NCBI GenBank assembly: GCA_004135705.1
Contig: CM014278.1
Span: 37,493,940-37,557,939 of the forward strand
Direction: 5' to 3'
From: Alloteropsis semialata
Taxonomy: Eukaryota; Streptophyta; Magnoliopsida; Poales; Poaceae
Length of the DNA stretch: 64,000 nucleotides
Shown here: in pieces, positions 44,520-55,545 of the stretch
Layout: each line of letters opens with the position of its first letter
How positions within the stretch are numbered: the stretch's first letter is position 1
Position numbers and translations under genes: made by a program
Notes under the pieces: generated by a model
The model's database searches: none
Seen by the model: the letters and a program-made list of their open reading frames with translations, nothing else
Told to the model about the DNA's origin: nothing

Positions 44520-45260
44520 ATAATCATAGTGAGTAAAATAACTAAAGTATAAATATGAACTAAGTAAAGTATAAATATGAATTAACTAAAGTATAAATAT
44601 GAACTAAGTAAAGTATAAATATGAATTTACTAAAGTATAAATATAAATTAACTAAAGTATAAATATGAACTAAGTAAAGTATAAATATGAATTAACTAAA
44701 GTATAAATATGAACTAAGTAAAGTATAAATATGATTCATTAAGCAATAAATTATAATCAAAGTGTGTAAAATAACTAAAGTATAAATATGAACTAAGTAA
44801 AGTATAAATATGAATTAACTAAAGTATAAATATGAACTAAGTAAGTATAAATATGAATTTACTAAAGTATAAATATGAATTAACTAAAGTATAAATATGA
44901 ACTAAGTAAAGTATAAATATGAATTAACTAAAGTATAAATATGAACTAAGTAAAGTATAAATATGAACTAAGTAAAGTATAAATATGAATTAACTAAAGT
45001 ATAAATATGAATTAACTCAAATATAAATATGAACTAAGTAAAGTATAAATATGAATTAACTAATTTATAAATATGAACTAAGTAAAGTTTAAATATGAAT
45101 TAACTAAATTATAAATTTTAATTAAATAAAGTATAAATATGAATTAACTAAGTATCAATATGACTTAACTAAATTATAAATATGAATTAACTAATTAACT
45201 AAAGTACAAATATGAATTAATAAAGTAAAAAATGAATTAGGATAAATAACTAAACTATAA
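44520..45260. repeat. Minisatellite, GTATAAATATGAA(C/T)TAA-type
   Basis: GTATAAATATGAACTAAGTAAA and GTATAAATATGAATTAACTAAA units, about 20-22 bp each, alternate for over 700 bp directly upstream of the transposase start. Each unit contains a TATAAATA word, so the array is a long series of TATA-like sites. Confidence 0.9.
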
Positions 45261-45539
45261 ATATAAATTAAAACTAAATTGTGCTAAAAAACAAAACTTC
45301 CCCATTTCTCCATTCCACTAAAACTCAAATTTCTCTATGTATAAAGGATGAAACAAGAAATACTAACCGTAAAAGATGAGAGGATGAAGATATGCTTCTT
45401 TTAGACCACTTGGAGGAGCTAAATCTTCAAAATCCGAGAAAAAAATGGACATGACCTCCCCTATGCTCCGGCCGGTGCCATGAACGTGCTCTGTGTTCAT
45501 GGCTCGGCCGGGCTGGGGGAGGAAGATGATATTTGTAGG

Positions 45540-45750
45540 ACCTTTTAGTCCCGGTTGGTGGCTCCAACCCGGACTAAAAGGTACCTTTTAGTCCCGGCTG
45601 GAGCCACCAGCCGGGACTAAAGGGCGCGCCACCCTTTAGTCCCGGCTGGTGGCTCCAGCCGGGACTAAAAGCCCCCCAGGCGCCCCCCAATTGGACCCGG
45701 GACTAATGCTCCCTTTAGTCCCGGTGCCAAATATGGCCGGGACTAAAGGG
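45540..45750. repeat. CACTA subterminal palindromes, right block
   Basis: Several TTTAGTCCCGGCTGG...CCAGCCGGGACTAAA palindromes, ending with GGTGCCAAATATGGCC inside the last one. They lie just inside the right terminus. Confidence 0.88.
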
Positions 45751-45763
45751 GGGAACCGAATGT

Positions 45764-45779
45764 GGTTTCTCCAGTAGTA
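45764..45779 (-). repeat. CACTA right terminal inverted repeat
   Basis: GGTTTCTCCAGTAGTA is the reverse complement of a CACTACTGGAGAAACC terminus with the outermost base changed. It marks the border to the XRN pseudogene. Confidence 0.75.
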
Positions 45780-45847
45780 CAACTTGCCACGTCTAAACAT
45801 GCCCTATATGATGACTCTAGAGAGTAGTAAATATACAACCATATAAT

Positions 45848-46410
45848 TTTTGTATTGAAGGCTCTTCATTTTCCTTCAGTTGTCTGTAACACTTTGGTAG
45901 TGCACATGAGCTGCAAAAGAAAGTATCCTCAGAAAATTTTAATTACAAAGAAGTATTATAAAACAAAGAATGGTTAACATGCCTCTCTTGTGGAAGGACT
46001 GCCATGAGCTGATCGAATGGTCTTAGTGGCTTGTCCATGGTGAAAGATATCTTGAACTGAGATAGTCCTTTGAGATCAGATGCAAAAGGAGCATAATAGA
46101 AAGGGTAGTACCTGCAAAGCAGTAACAGACGTGTTATGCCAAATGAAAAAGAACGGAAACATTTGCTAGTACATATCCATAAGCATTAGCAATCATATAT
46201 CATTTATGAGGCGTTTTTTTTATCATGATTACCAATTATTTGGATTATTCATCATTACATTTTAAACAATGATAGCATACTAGTACAATGTATAAAATGA
46301 AGTTCAAATCATAATTTGTTCATCCTACCAGCTCCATGATGGCACGTCTGCAAAATAGTACTGCAGCACCCAACACAGTCCTTCAATATACTTTTGAGCC
46401 TAAAATTTAA
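45848..46410 (-). repeat. XRN exon block, duplicated (downstream copy)
   Basis: Matches 47712-48277 through exons and introns alike, with scattered substitutions and small indels. The frame of the YYPFYY exon is intact here (DKPLRPFDQLMAVLP), while the other copy has one extra base. The duplication was therefore of genomic DNA, not of cDNA. Confidence 0.9.
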
Positions 46411-47711
46411 GCAAGTGCCAAATAAAGTTAAAACAATATATGATGTTGCCTTTTCAAGGTGCCCACTGGTATGAAAATTTATTTGCACAGAGAAATAAGA
46501 AAAATCATAACCATGTCATTCTTCAGTTTTGCAACTTCGTTAAATCTTTCAACTTCGAACTTCTCCCTGTAGAATCGAGATTTCCACCCTGCTAGGCCCA
46601 GTCTTATCTGCAATAGTAATGTCAAAAATTTGCACATGCAGGATATATGTTTAAATAGGCGTCACTAACCGTGTCATGTTTACAGGCTCCACTTTTTATA
46701 AGGTCTTGCTTGTTGCGGAGAGTGTCCTTTAAGTTCCGCCTCAGCTCTAAGGTATTTGCAGTTATCTAAGAAAAAGGAGAGTCAAACACTCAAACTCATG
46801 AGAAAAAACAAAGTAATATGTACAACTTCTGCCAAACATGGTATTTCCAGTTCTCCTAGAAAAATAGCAAAACAAGGTGAGGTGTTCCATACATCTGAAT
46901 TGTTGGTGCTGCAGGTGGAAATGCTGCGTTGCGTTGAAAAAGACTTGGCTGTCAAGTCTAGACTATAAGGATTTCCTTCCTGAGTAGAAGAAAGCTTGAC
47001 ATTAAAAAAATGAGCATACCTATAATCAGAGAAAAAAAATTTTAGCTGTGTCTGAGCCCTCACCATATTGTCGAAGTTTCTCTCATTCCATTCAGTCTCT
47101 GCAGCTTGACGAAGTATATTGCGCTGTAGCCTCTGCACACAATCAACAAGTCCCAATAAGCACTATCATACACTTTGACACCAGAATTATAAGTTTTATA
47201 ACATACCTCTCGCAGCTCATATCTTTTGAGGAAAATTTTCTCTTCACACAATGATAGTTCATGAAAAAACTTTTCTAACCTTGAGACTTTAAGATACGCA
47301 GCATGTTTGTCTTTCAACTGTTTTCATTAGAAACAAAAAGTACTTCGCATCAAAACATAACTCAATAGCTAATTATCAATGATTTTTTAAAAGAAAACTG
47401 TCAGTGAAATTAAGGGTTTGATTCCGCAGGTACCTTTTCCATGTTCACAATATAGCCCCCCATTTTGTTGAAGGTCTGTTTGTACACTTCAAGTAACAGA
47501 TCAACTGCACACTGTCACATCAAACATAAAACAGAGGCAATTCAATTTTTGCAGTGTCAAACTTGTGAAAGGATATGCCAAAAAAAATTTCTTCCTACTG
47601 AGCTACCAGAATATTACAAGATATGCATACCTCATGTATCTCAACTGAAGGAATATGCGGAATAAAATCATTTCCTGTCAGGAAACAAATGAATATGAAA
47701 TCATCAATAAG

Positions 47712-48277
47712 CTTTGTATTGAAGGCTCTTCATTTTCCATCAGTTGTCTGTAACACTTTGGTAGTGCACATGAGCTGCAAAAGAAAGTATCCTCAGAAAA
47801 TTTTAATTACAAAGAAGTATTATAAAACAAAGAATGGTTAACATGCCTCTCTTGTGGAAGGACTGCCATGAGCTGATCGAATGGTCCTTAGTGGCTTGTC
47901 CATGGTGAAAGATATCTTGAACTGAGATAGTCCTTTGAGATCAGATGCAAAAGGAGCATAATAGAAAGGGTAGTACCTGCAGAGCAGTAACAGACGTGTT
48001 ATGCCTAATGACATAGAATGGAAACTTTTGCTACTAGTACATATCCATAAGCAGTAGAAGTCATACATATCATTTATGTGGTACTATTTATCAAGACTAG
48101 AATTTTTTGTACTATTCATCAGTACATTTTAAAACAATGAACGCATACTAGTACAATTTATAAAATAAAACTCAGATCATAAATGTGTTCATCGTACCAG
48201 CTCCACGATGGCACGTCTGCAAAATAGTACTGCAGCACCCAACAAAGTCCTTCGAGATACTTTTGAGCCTAAATTAA
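47712..48277 (-). repeat. XRN exon block, duplicated (upstream copy)
   Basis: The partner of 45848-46410. An additional base near 47885 shifts the frame after DKPLR. At its downstream end it runs without an intron into a different XRN exon near 47720. Confidence 0.9.
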
Positions 48278-48779
48278 GCACATCCTGCTCACATTAACAA
48301 ATGGAGTATTCTGAATCAAATAATTACAAAATTTCACAACTGCATTTGTTAACATCAAGAATAGAATAACAGACCTCACGCAAAATTGAGAAGTGAAGCT
48401 CGTGAGATGCCAAGGCGAGCATTATTAGGTCGGCATCCTGCAATATTCAGAGTAAATATGAAAGAAACGTTGTAAAGAGAATATCTAGAAGTTCAGTACT
48501 GCAGAAAAAAAATCAAATACTTAAATCACCATACCAATCCATACAAGCAGTGACGTGTATTTGGATCATAGTTCTTCCGGCAGTGTTGTGCCCGGATGAA
48601 GGGCATTATCTTGTGCTCACCTTCTCCAGGTACATTTGAATCAGATAGTATTACCTTCCAAACAGATGGGTATGTGAAGCTTATAAAGACATGATCAAAA
48701 GTTGAGACCAAACTCAGTCACTTCACTGAAATTCATGGTCAAAAGCCCTCTCATAAAAAATGTGTTAAAAACCATTAAC

Positions 48780-49200
48780 TTTACAACTCCCTCCAAATCC
48801 TGCCAGTCAAACTTCCTTTTTTTTTAAGTTTGAACATAAGTATATAAAGAATTACATACATCATTACATCAACTATGTAAAATAAATGTAGCTAGATTGG
48901 TAATGAGAGGTACTTCCATAATATTTACTTATATCATTTAATGTGTCATGTTTTCATAGAAATTATTATTCAGAGGATCACCTTTTGTGAACTATATTAT
49001 ATAACTTGAATTGCAGGAAGCATTTAACCTTTAACAGTAAAGGGTTGTAGATGTGCAATATTTTCATGAAATACTTACAAGAGAAAATACAACAATAAAG
49101 GTTCCATTTTTACACAATAAACATTTCAAGACATAATGTGTGAAAATGTTGAATATTAAAGTCAAATGGTAACTGTTATTTGAAAACAGAGGGTGTGTTT
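48780..49200. other. Possible decayed MITE in an XRN intron
   Basis: A long AT-rich intron begins CTCCCTCCAAATCC and ends CAGAGGGTGTG, reminiscent of Stowaway termini. Clear TA duplications and inverted repeats were not seen, so the call is tentative. Confidence 0.3.
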
Positions 49201-50145
49201 TACACAAAGAAACAATGATCTTGACATGGTCAAGATTAAGTATAAGGTGCCAATAGATAGTTAATTTACTCTAGCTAGTGCGGAACTAATTAAAATAAAG
49301 TGCCCTATCTAGCAAACCTTGATGCCTTTCCATCCTGGCTCATTGTTCAATCAGGCGCGAATGTAGTACTCGAGCGCACTGGAGAGCTTCTCCATGAATT
49401 CTGTCCCTGGTGTAATTACATTAGGATCTGAAAGCTCATTAGTCTCCCGCGGCTGCCCCTCCTTTCCTTCAGCCCTGAATCTCTCTCGCAGAAGTTTCTC
49501 CTCCATTTCCTGCAAAATCAGACCATGACAATCAATCACATATATTGTATGGTTTCTATGACTTGGTTCCTTCCGAGACCGCATGCGTGCAGAAGACGGT
49601 GAAGGATTTACCGCATCTTTAGCGTCCTTGGCAGCCTTGAATCGCCTGGACCTCTGCTGGTTCATTTTGGCGCGTGGAGCAACACCATCTGCGGTTCAAA
49701 CAAGACGCGCAAGCATAAGCATCTAAAATGTTACCTTTTTTTTTGGAGGAATAAAAATGTTACCGTCTTACTGATCCAAAAAACTGGGGAAGGATTTAGC
49801 CTGCAGAGTAGTATACACGTACCTACTGCCAAGTAGAGCAGCTTGGTAGGCCTGACGATGCCGAAGAGGCGATCCATATACTCGAACATGGTCGAACGTC
49901 GTCGGCGGGCACACCTGCATCCATGACCATGACATTCACCCACCAGTTCATCACCAAGCAAGCTAGAGATTCGACAGAGGAACTCGATCGGTCGATCAGG
50001 TCATCAGAACGCTGATACGTGCTTGTGCATTTCGTGCGCGGGTGGGCATGGATCGGATGGAGATTTGTGCGTCACATTACCTGGTCCTCCGGGTGGAAGC
50101 AGGGGTGGATGATGCCGTTCATGTCGAGGTACAGGTTGTGGTAGA

Positions 50146-50531
50146 TGTCAGAGATCACCGGAGAAACGTTGTTCCACAACGCCGGCGAGCTCACGAACGC
50201 ACACAAGAACTCACGTGAAACACTGAAGACTCAGAGACAAGGTCTCGTTCTTTTGGTGCTGCAACTGGCAGCGTTTTCCATGGACTCTATTGCTTAAAAC
50301 AGAGAACAGATTACAACTGGGTCGGGGTCATCTCCTCCGACATGCGCGGCACGCCCGTCATCAACGAGTGCCATCCCAAACGTCTGGAACGTGCCGCACG
50401 ACGCGCTCCCTCGCGAACGACGCGCGAGTCAGAGCACCACTACGCGCACAGCCCAACTAACAGCCATGCGCCGACTTGTTCAAACCGAAAAACAAGCTAA
50501 CTACTCAACGGTGCACAAGAATTATTCAACA
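50146..50531 (-). repeat. Copia 3' LTR
   Basis: Plus-strand reading starts TGTCAGAGATCACC and ends GAATTATTCAACA. A purine-rich AAGTCTTAGGAGGAGATTT on the minus strand adjoins it at 50532-50550 and is the polypurine tract. Confidence 0.93.
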
Positions 50532-50560
50532 AATCTCCTCCTAAGACTTGTGCACTAACA

Positions 50561-51220
50561 TTACCTACAGATAAAAAGACCTATCTTAGTGGACAGCTCC
50601 TGGAACTTCACCTTGCAGAGTGGCTTTGTCAAAACATCACCCAGCTGCTCTTCAGTTCTGATGAACCTCACCTCAATCAGGCCTTTGTGTGCATAATCCC
50701 GGATAAGATGATACCTAGTGTCAATATGCTTACTCCGGTCATGATGCACAGGATTCTTAATAAGCGAGATAGTGGACTTGTTGTCCACTCGAATCACCGG
50801 CTTGCTCACCACTGAATCAAGAACTTCAGCTAGCAGCCGCCCCATCCAGACAGCTTGACAGGCAGCTGTTGCAGCAGCAATGTACTCAGCTTCACAACTT
50901 GACAATGCCACAACCTTTTGCTTTGCAGACTGCCAGCTAACTGGACTATCCCCAAGGAAGAAAAGGACTCCAGAAGTGCTCTTCCTGCTGTCAACATCCC
51001 CAGCTAGATCACTATCACTGTAGCCTAGAAGCACAGGCAATTCTCCCTTCTTCCTTTCATACTTGAGCCCCAAATCACTAGTGCCAGCAATGTATCTCAG
51101 AATGTGTTTCACTGCTGCTAGATGCTCCTCATGTGGCTCCTCCATGAACCTGCTCACATACCCAACTGAAAATGCCAAATCAGGTCGGGTATTCACTAAG
51201 TACCTCAAACTCCCAACCAA
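50561..51220 (-). pseudogene. Copia RNase H
   Basis: A 219-residue frame. MVGSLRYLVNTRPDLAFSVG is the end of the reverse transcriptase. The RNase H follows with LLGYSDSDLAGDVDSRKSTSG, VVALSSCEAEYIAAATAACQ and RVDNKSTISL, all three catalytic acids visible, and ends in DVLTKPL. It removes the RNA template strand during replication. Stops separate it from the frame on its right. Confidence 0.92.
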
Positions 51221-51254
51221 GCTCCTGTACTCAGTAGCATCAACTCGAGGGGTG

Positions 51255-52630
51255 TCACTCTCCTTGCTCCAACTTCAACTTTGCCTGCATAGGTACCTCA
51301 CAAGGATTGCACTCCTCCATCCCTGCTCTTTCAAGAATCTTCCTAGCATAGCTTCCCTGAGACAGAGTGATACCCTCAGCATCCTGCTTCACCTCAATGC
51401 CCAGATAATAAGTGAGTAGCCCCAGATCACTCATCTTGAAGATCTCTGCCATCTGTGTCTTGAACATCTTGATGCTACTGCAGCTGGATCCTGTGATAAT
51501 CAGATCATCCACATAGACCCCCATTACAAGCCTCTCAGAACCCACACCACGGCAGTATATAGCATGTTCAGATGGACATTTCTTGAAGCCCAGAACACCC
51601 ATCTTTTCATCCAGCTTTTGATTCCAGGCACGAGGAGCTTGATGCAAACCGTAAAGAGCTTTGTGCAGTTTGTATACCTTGTGTTCTTGCCCGGGCTTAG
51701 CAAACCCAGGCGCCTGTTGCACGAACACCTCCTCCTGGAGGTCGCCGTTCAAGAACGCCGTCTTGACGTCCATATGGTGAACCTCCCATCCTTCATGCGT
51801 AGCCAACGCCAACAGCAGCCTCACCGCCTCCAGCCGCGCCACTGGAGCAAACACCTCCGTGTAGTCGATCCCTTCACGTTGTGCCTGATGACCGCGCCAT
51901 GCTCGTCTTTCTTGACCTTGAACACCCACATGAGGCCTATGGCGCGCTGGCCTCGAGGTAACTCAGTGAGTGTCCTAGTGCAGTTCTCCTCAATTGACCG
52001 CAGCTCCTCCTCCATCGCCCGGCGCCAGCACGCCTCCAGCTGTGCTTGCGCCAGGGACGCCGGCTCCTCCGCGCTCACCGAGAGCAGCCGCCCGTGGCCG
52101 AGGTCGCGCACCGCATAGCCTGGTGGTGGTCCACACCCCACGACATCCTCCACTACACGGAAGCGCAGCGGTGCGTCCTCGTCATGGTCGGCATCCAGCC
52201 CTTCCTCGCCAAGTTCGGGCGGCGGGGACACGAATTGGACTCCAGCTGGTGTTGCTGCTGGCGAGTTCGATCCCATTTGCCATGCTGGTGTCGAGGCAGT
52301 GGGTGTCGACGGCGTTCCCGGCTCCCACTCCGGCGTGTCCTCCTGACCACCGTGGCCGAGCTCAGTCGTGAACTCGATAGTGAAGATGTCGTCGCCGTTT
52401 GTTGCCATCACGTCCTCCTCTGCTCCTTGCGACCAGTCCCACTGGCCCTCCTCATCATACACCACGTCCCTCGTCACGTGGACGCGGCGCTCAATGGGGT
52501 CGTACGCCCGGAACGCCTTGGAGCCGCGTTCGTAGCCGATGAAGATCATCTTGCGCCCGCGGTCGTCGAGCTTCTTACGATGCAGCCGAAGGTCCTTAGA
52601 TGGTGTACCGCCGGCTTCTTCCCGTACCAA
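51255..52630 (-). pseudogene. Copia integrase end and reverse transcriptase
   Basis: Two overlapping frames together make this domain. The first, from 52630, carries KMIFIGYERGSKAFRAYDP, then the acidic and Pro-rich linker, WRRAMEEELRSIEENCTRTL and LMWVFKVKKDEHG. A deletion of about a dozen codons follows, just where KARLVAKGY is expected. The second frame continues EGIDYTEVFAPVARLEAVR, HHMDVKTAFLNGDL, LYGLHQAPRAWNQKL and the catalytic YVDDLIITG. The break makes the enzyme inactive. Confidence 0.92.
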
Positions 52631-53718
52631 GCCTCAAAAGGGGTCATGCCCTCGACGCTCTTCGTCGGGCACCGGTTCAGGATGTACACTGTTGTATTCA
52701 CAGCCTCACCCCAGAACCAGCCCGGCAGCCCCTTCGCCTTGAGCATGCTGCGCGCCGTGGCCACCACCATGCCGTTCCGGCATTCGACGATGCCGTTCTG
52801 CTGTGGACTGTAGGGGGCAGTGAGTTGGCGACGAACCCCCTCAGCCGTGCAGTATTCAGCGAACTCAATCGAGGTGAATTCACCACCCCGATCGGTCCGA
52901 AGCATCCCCAGCTTGAGCCCGGACTCACCTTCCGCGCGCCCCTGGAACGCCTTGATCGCCTCCGCCGCGCGGTCCTTTGATGGCAGCGCCGCTATCCACA
53001 TGAATCGGCTGCGATCATCCACGAGCAGCAAGAAATACCTGTTCCCACTCGGCGTTGCAGGGGAGATGGGGCCGCAGAGATCACCATGAACCAGCTCCAG
53101 ATTGAGCTGTGCACGGTGCTCTGCGCGCGCCGGAAATGAGGTGCGCCTCTGCTTCCCAGCCAGGCACGCCTCGCACAGCTGGTCCACCTGCTCCATCGCC
53201 GGCAGCCCGCGAACTAGCTCCTCCCAAGCCATCTTGCGCAACGCGGCCATGTTGACGTGGCCCAGCCTTGCATGCCACCGCCAGGTATCTCCCTTGCCGC
53301 GCGCCGCGAGACACACCGGCCGTGCAATGGTGATGTCGAGCACGTACAGGCGATTCGCCGCTCGCGGCACACGCGCCAGCAGCTGTCCATCGGGCTCGCG
53401 GATCTTCGTCACACCGGACTTCACGTGGATCTCGTAGCCAACCTCGTCCAGCTGCCCCACGCTCACAATGTTGGTCGTGAGCAGGGGAATGAAGTAGACG
53501 CCGTGGAACGCCCGCTGCTCGCCATTCTTGCACTGGAACACGATTGTGCCACAGCCCCCTATCCGCGCCACGGAGTCGTCCCCAAAACGCACCGTGCCGC
53601 AGACCGCCGCGTCGAGCTCCGCGAACGCCGCGCGGGAGCCCGACATGTGGTTCGTGGCCCCGGTATCAAGGACACACGATGCCGCCTCGCGCTCCTTCTC
53701 CTCGGCTTCAAGATGCAC
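52546..53718 (-). pseudogene. Copia protease and integrase
   Basis: A 390-residue frame. The protease signature CVLDTGATNHMSG is at residues 14-26. The gag-pre-integrase zinc region has WHARLGHVNMAAL and LCEACLAGKQ. The integrase core shows LVHGDLCGPISP, LRTDRGGEFTS and the Glu in NGIVECRNG. It ends within HLRTFGCIV, beyond which the frame changes. The C-terminal frame is lost to an indel, but the catalytic residues are kept. Confidence 0.93.
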
Positions 53719-55112
53719 CAGAACCTTCTGCTCCTGGAGGTGGACGACGGCTTGTGCTCCGGCTCCTCCAGATCCAGATCCCCCATTGATAGGGACTGGA
53801 GCTCCTTGCCGCGCTGGCTCCTGCTGCCGCCGCCCGGAGTCAAAGCCGACGCCTTCCGCGCTAGGGACGAGCTCCGCCCCCTATGCGCCGCCGTGACCGG
53901 TGCCTCCGCCACCGGCGGGGACGAGCTCCGCCCCCCATGTGCCGCCGTGACCGGCGCCTCCGCCACCGGCGGGGACGAGCTCCGCCCCCCATGTGCCGCC
54001 GCGACCGGCGCCTCCACCACCGGCGGGGACGAGCTCCGCCCCCCATGCGCCGCCGAACCTCTCTCCGGCCTCTCCCCGGACGAGTTGGGGAAGAGCGTTG
54101 ACTTCACCAGGAGCGAAGAGGCCTCCTCCTCCTCTTTCACGACGTGGGCCTCCTGCTTCTTGAGCTTCGACGGACAGTCACGGGCCCAGTGTCCCTTGGC
54201 CCCGCAGCGGCGACACTGATCCTTGCCCACCTTGCCCGGCCCAGAGGACGACGATGAGCCGGAGTCGTTCCCACGCCCGCGTGGGCCGCGACCTCGGCCT
54301 CTTCCGCGACGCGTCGTGCTCTGGCCAGCGTCGCCGCTGCTCTGGTTCTCCGCCTCGCGCTGACGTCGCCGCGCTTCCCACTCCTCCTCGGTGTAGTACA
54401 GCTTGCCGTCGCGCAGCAACGTAGAAGGCGGCGGCTCGAACGCGTCCTCGGCGGCCTTCAACCTCCCCACCAGCTCGACGACGGTGATGGTGGAGACATC
54501 CAGCAGCGTCCGGATGGCGAGCGCGATTTGCTTGAACTGCGGCGGAACACTGCGCAGGATCTTGTCCACCACTTTGGCCTCCTCGATTACCTCTTCGAGC
54601 GTCGCGAGCTGGGTCACCATGCTGTTCAGGCGAAGCGCGAAATCCTCCACGGACTCGCCGTCCTTGAACGCCGCCAGCTCGAACTCGCGGCGCAGCTGTT
54701 GCGTCGTGTTCTTCTTCACGCGCCCGTCGCCGACGCGCATGGTGGCGATGTCGTCCCACGCGGCCTTCGCCGACGCCTTCTCCGCGATTGTGGACACCAT
54801 CTCCGGCGGCACGGCGCTGCAGAGAGCGTCGAGCGCCATCATGTCCTCCTGAGGATCAACAGCGCCCCTCTCGACCGCCGTCCAGAGCGCCCGTGACTTG
54901 AGCTTGACCTTCATCAGCGACGCCCAGGTGGAGTAATTGGTCTTGGTGAGCACGGGGTAGCTAGTCCCGCCGCTCACCTCACGAATCACCCTTTGCACCA
55001 CCGGGGCATCGCCGCCTCCACTCGGCCGTCGCCCTTGCCGGCTTCCTGCTTGCCGTCGCCCGCCATCAACGCCCACCTGATCGCGCGATCGCGATTGCAG
55101 CGCTTGTACCAC
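53559..55112 (-). pseudogene. Copia gag with zinc knuckle and Ser-rich repeats
   Basis: A 517-residue frame. SYPVLTKTNYSTWASLMKVK opens the gag domain, and the CCHC knuckle (C300, C303, H308, C313 in CRRCGAKGHWARDC) follows an Arg and Gly-rich stretch. After residue about 355 comes a repeated AAHGGRSSSPPVAEAPVT segment, then frameshifted DNA of the protease. The genuine gag probably ends before the protease by a frame change near 53720. Confidence 0.9.
53867..54062. repeat. 54-bp tandem repeat in copia gag
   Basis: Units beginning GGCGGGGACGAGCTCCGCCC occur three times with a partial fourth. The period is a multiple of three, so the frame is kept and each unit adds 18 residues. Confidence 0.9.
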
Positions 55113-55139
55113 GCTACGATCGATCCCCGGTCCGTAACC

Positions 55140-55152
55140 GGCTCTGATGCCA
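55140..55152 (-). other. Copia primer-binding site
   Basis: Minus-strand TGGCATCAGAGCC lies 2 bases inside the 5' LTR and matches the usual TGGTATCAGAGC, complementary to initiator tRNA-Met, with one difference. Confidence 0.8.
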
Positions 55153-55154
55153 CT

Positions 55155-55541
55155 TGTCAGAGATCACCGGAGAAACGTTGTTCCACAACGCCGGCGAGCT
55201 CACGAACGCACACAAGAACTCACGCGAAACACTGAAGACTCAGAGACAAGGTCTCGTTCTTTTTGGTGCTGCAACTGACAGCGTTTTCCATGGACTCTAT
55301 TGCTTAAAACAGAGAACAGATTACAACTGGGTCGGGGTCATCTCCTCCGACATGCGCGGCACGCCCGTCATCAACGAGTGCCATCCCAAACGTCTGGAAC
55401 GTGCCGCACGACGCGCTCCCTCGCGAACGACGCGCGAGTCAGAGCACCACTACGCGCACTGCCCAACTAACAGCCATGCGCCGACTTGTTCAAACCGAAA
55501 AACAAGCTAACTACTCAACGGTGCACAAGAATTATTCAACA
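55155..55541 (-). repeat. Copia 5' LTR
   Basis: Same termini as the 3' LTR, one base longer in a T-run. The differences noticed are GTGAAAC/GCGAAAC, the T-run length, CTGGCAG/CTGACAG and CACAGCC/CACTGCC. Confidence 0.93.
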
Positions 55542-55545
55542 TAGT

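Larger units (their letters stand above)
38019..45779 (-). mobile_element. CACTA (En/Spm) transposon, left end lost in the gap
   Basis: On the minus strand the order is terminal repeat (45764-45779), subterminal palindromes, A/T-rich minisatellite, TNP2 transposase, a second block of subterminal palindromes, a second element gene, a long fold-back and the opposite subterminal palindromes. The right terminus reads GGTTTCTCCAGTAGTA where intact elements end CAGTAGTG, one base altered. The gene content and repeats are diagnostic of a grass CACTA. The internal palindrome block at 40935-41070 suggests that two elements may be fused. Confidence 0.85.
45845..50145 (-). pseudogene. XRN: 5'-3' exoribonuclease (XRN family), rearranged pseudogene
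   Basis: XRN enzymes degrade uncapped RNA from the 5' end. Minus-strand exons in order: NLYLDMNGIIHPCFHPED (50081-50145), a Phe-Glu-Tyr-Met exon with a 1-base deletion (49823-49914), DGVAPRAKMNQQRSRRFKAA (49612-49688), NELSDPNVITPGTEFMEKL (49318-49509), ILSDSNVPGEGEHKIM (about 48542-48654), DADLIMLALASHELHF (about 48374-48436). Then come KYLEGLCWVLQYYFADVP (about 48198-48270), YYPFYYAPFASDLKGL (about 47840-47975) and CALPKCYRQLMENEE, fused directly to FICFLTGNDFIPHIPS (about 47633). After KDKHAAYLKVSRLEKFF and LGLAGWKSRFYREKFE the KYIEGLCW to CALPKCYRQL block appears again (46400-45845). A TGA replaces Arg after YYIRA (49351-49353). The first exon is cut by a copia element, the C-terminal half by the CACTA. 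Residues of the catalytic D-rich motifs are visible, but the gene is dead. Confidence 0.92.
50146..55541 (-). mobile_element. Ty1/copia retrotransposon, young LTRs, defective genes
   Basis: Nearly identical LTRs at 50146-50531 and 55155-55541 bound a minus-strand element with the copia order gag, protease, integrase, reverse transcriptase, RNase H. I counted about four differences between the LTRs, roughly 1 percent. Coding is broken at gag-pol, between integrase and reverse transcriptase, by a small deletion in the reverse transcriptase, and before RNase H. The bases outside the LTRs (GTAGA on the left, TAGTA on the right) are not a target duplication, and the flanks belong to different genes. 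Confidence 0.93.

Noticed and set aside
40400..45260. A/T-rich regular repeats considered as a CRISPR-like array
   Set aside because: Units are contiguous minisatellites without unique spacers, in a plant nuclear transposon.
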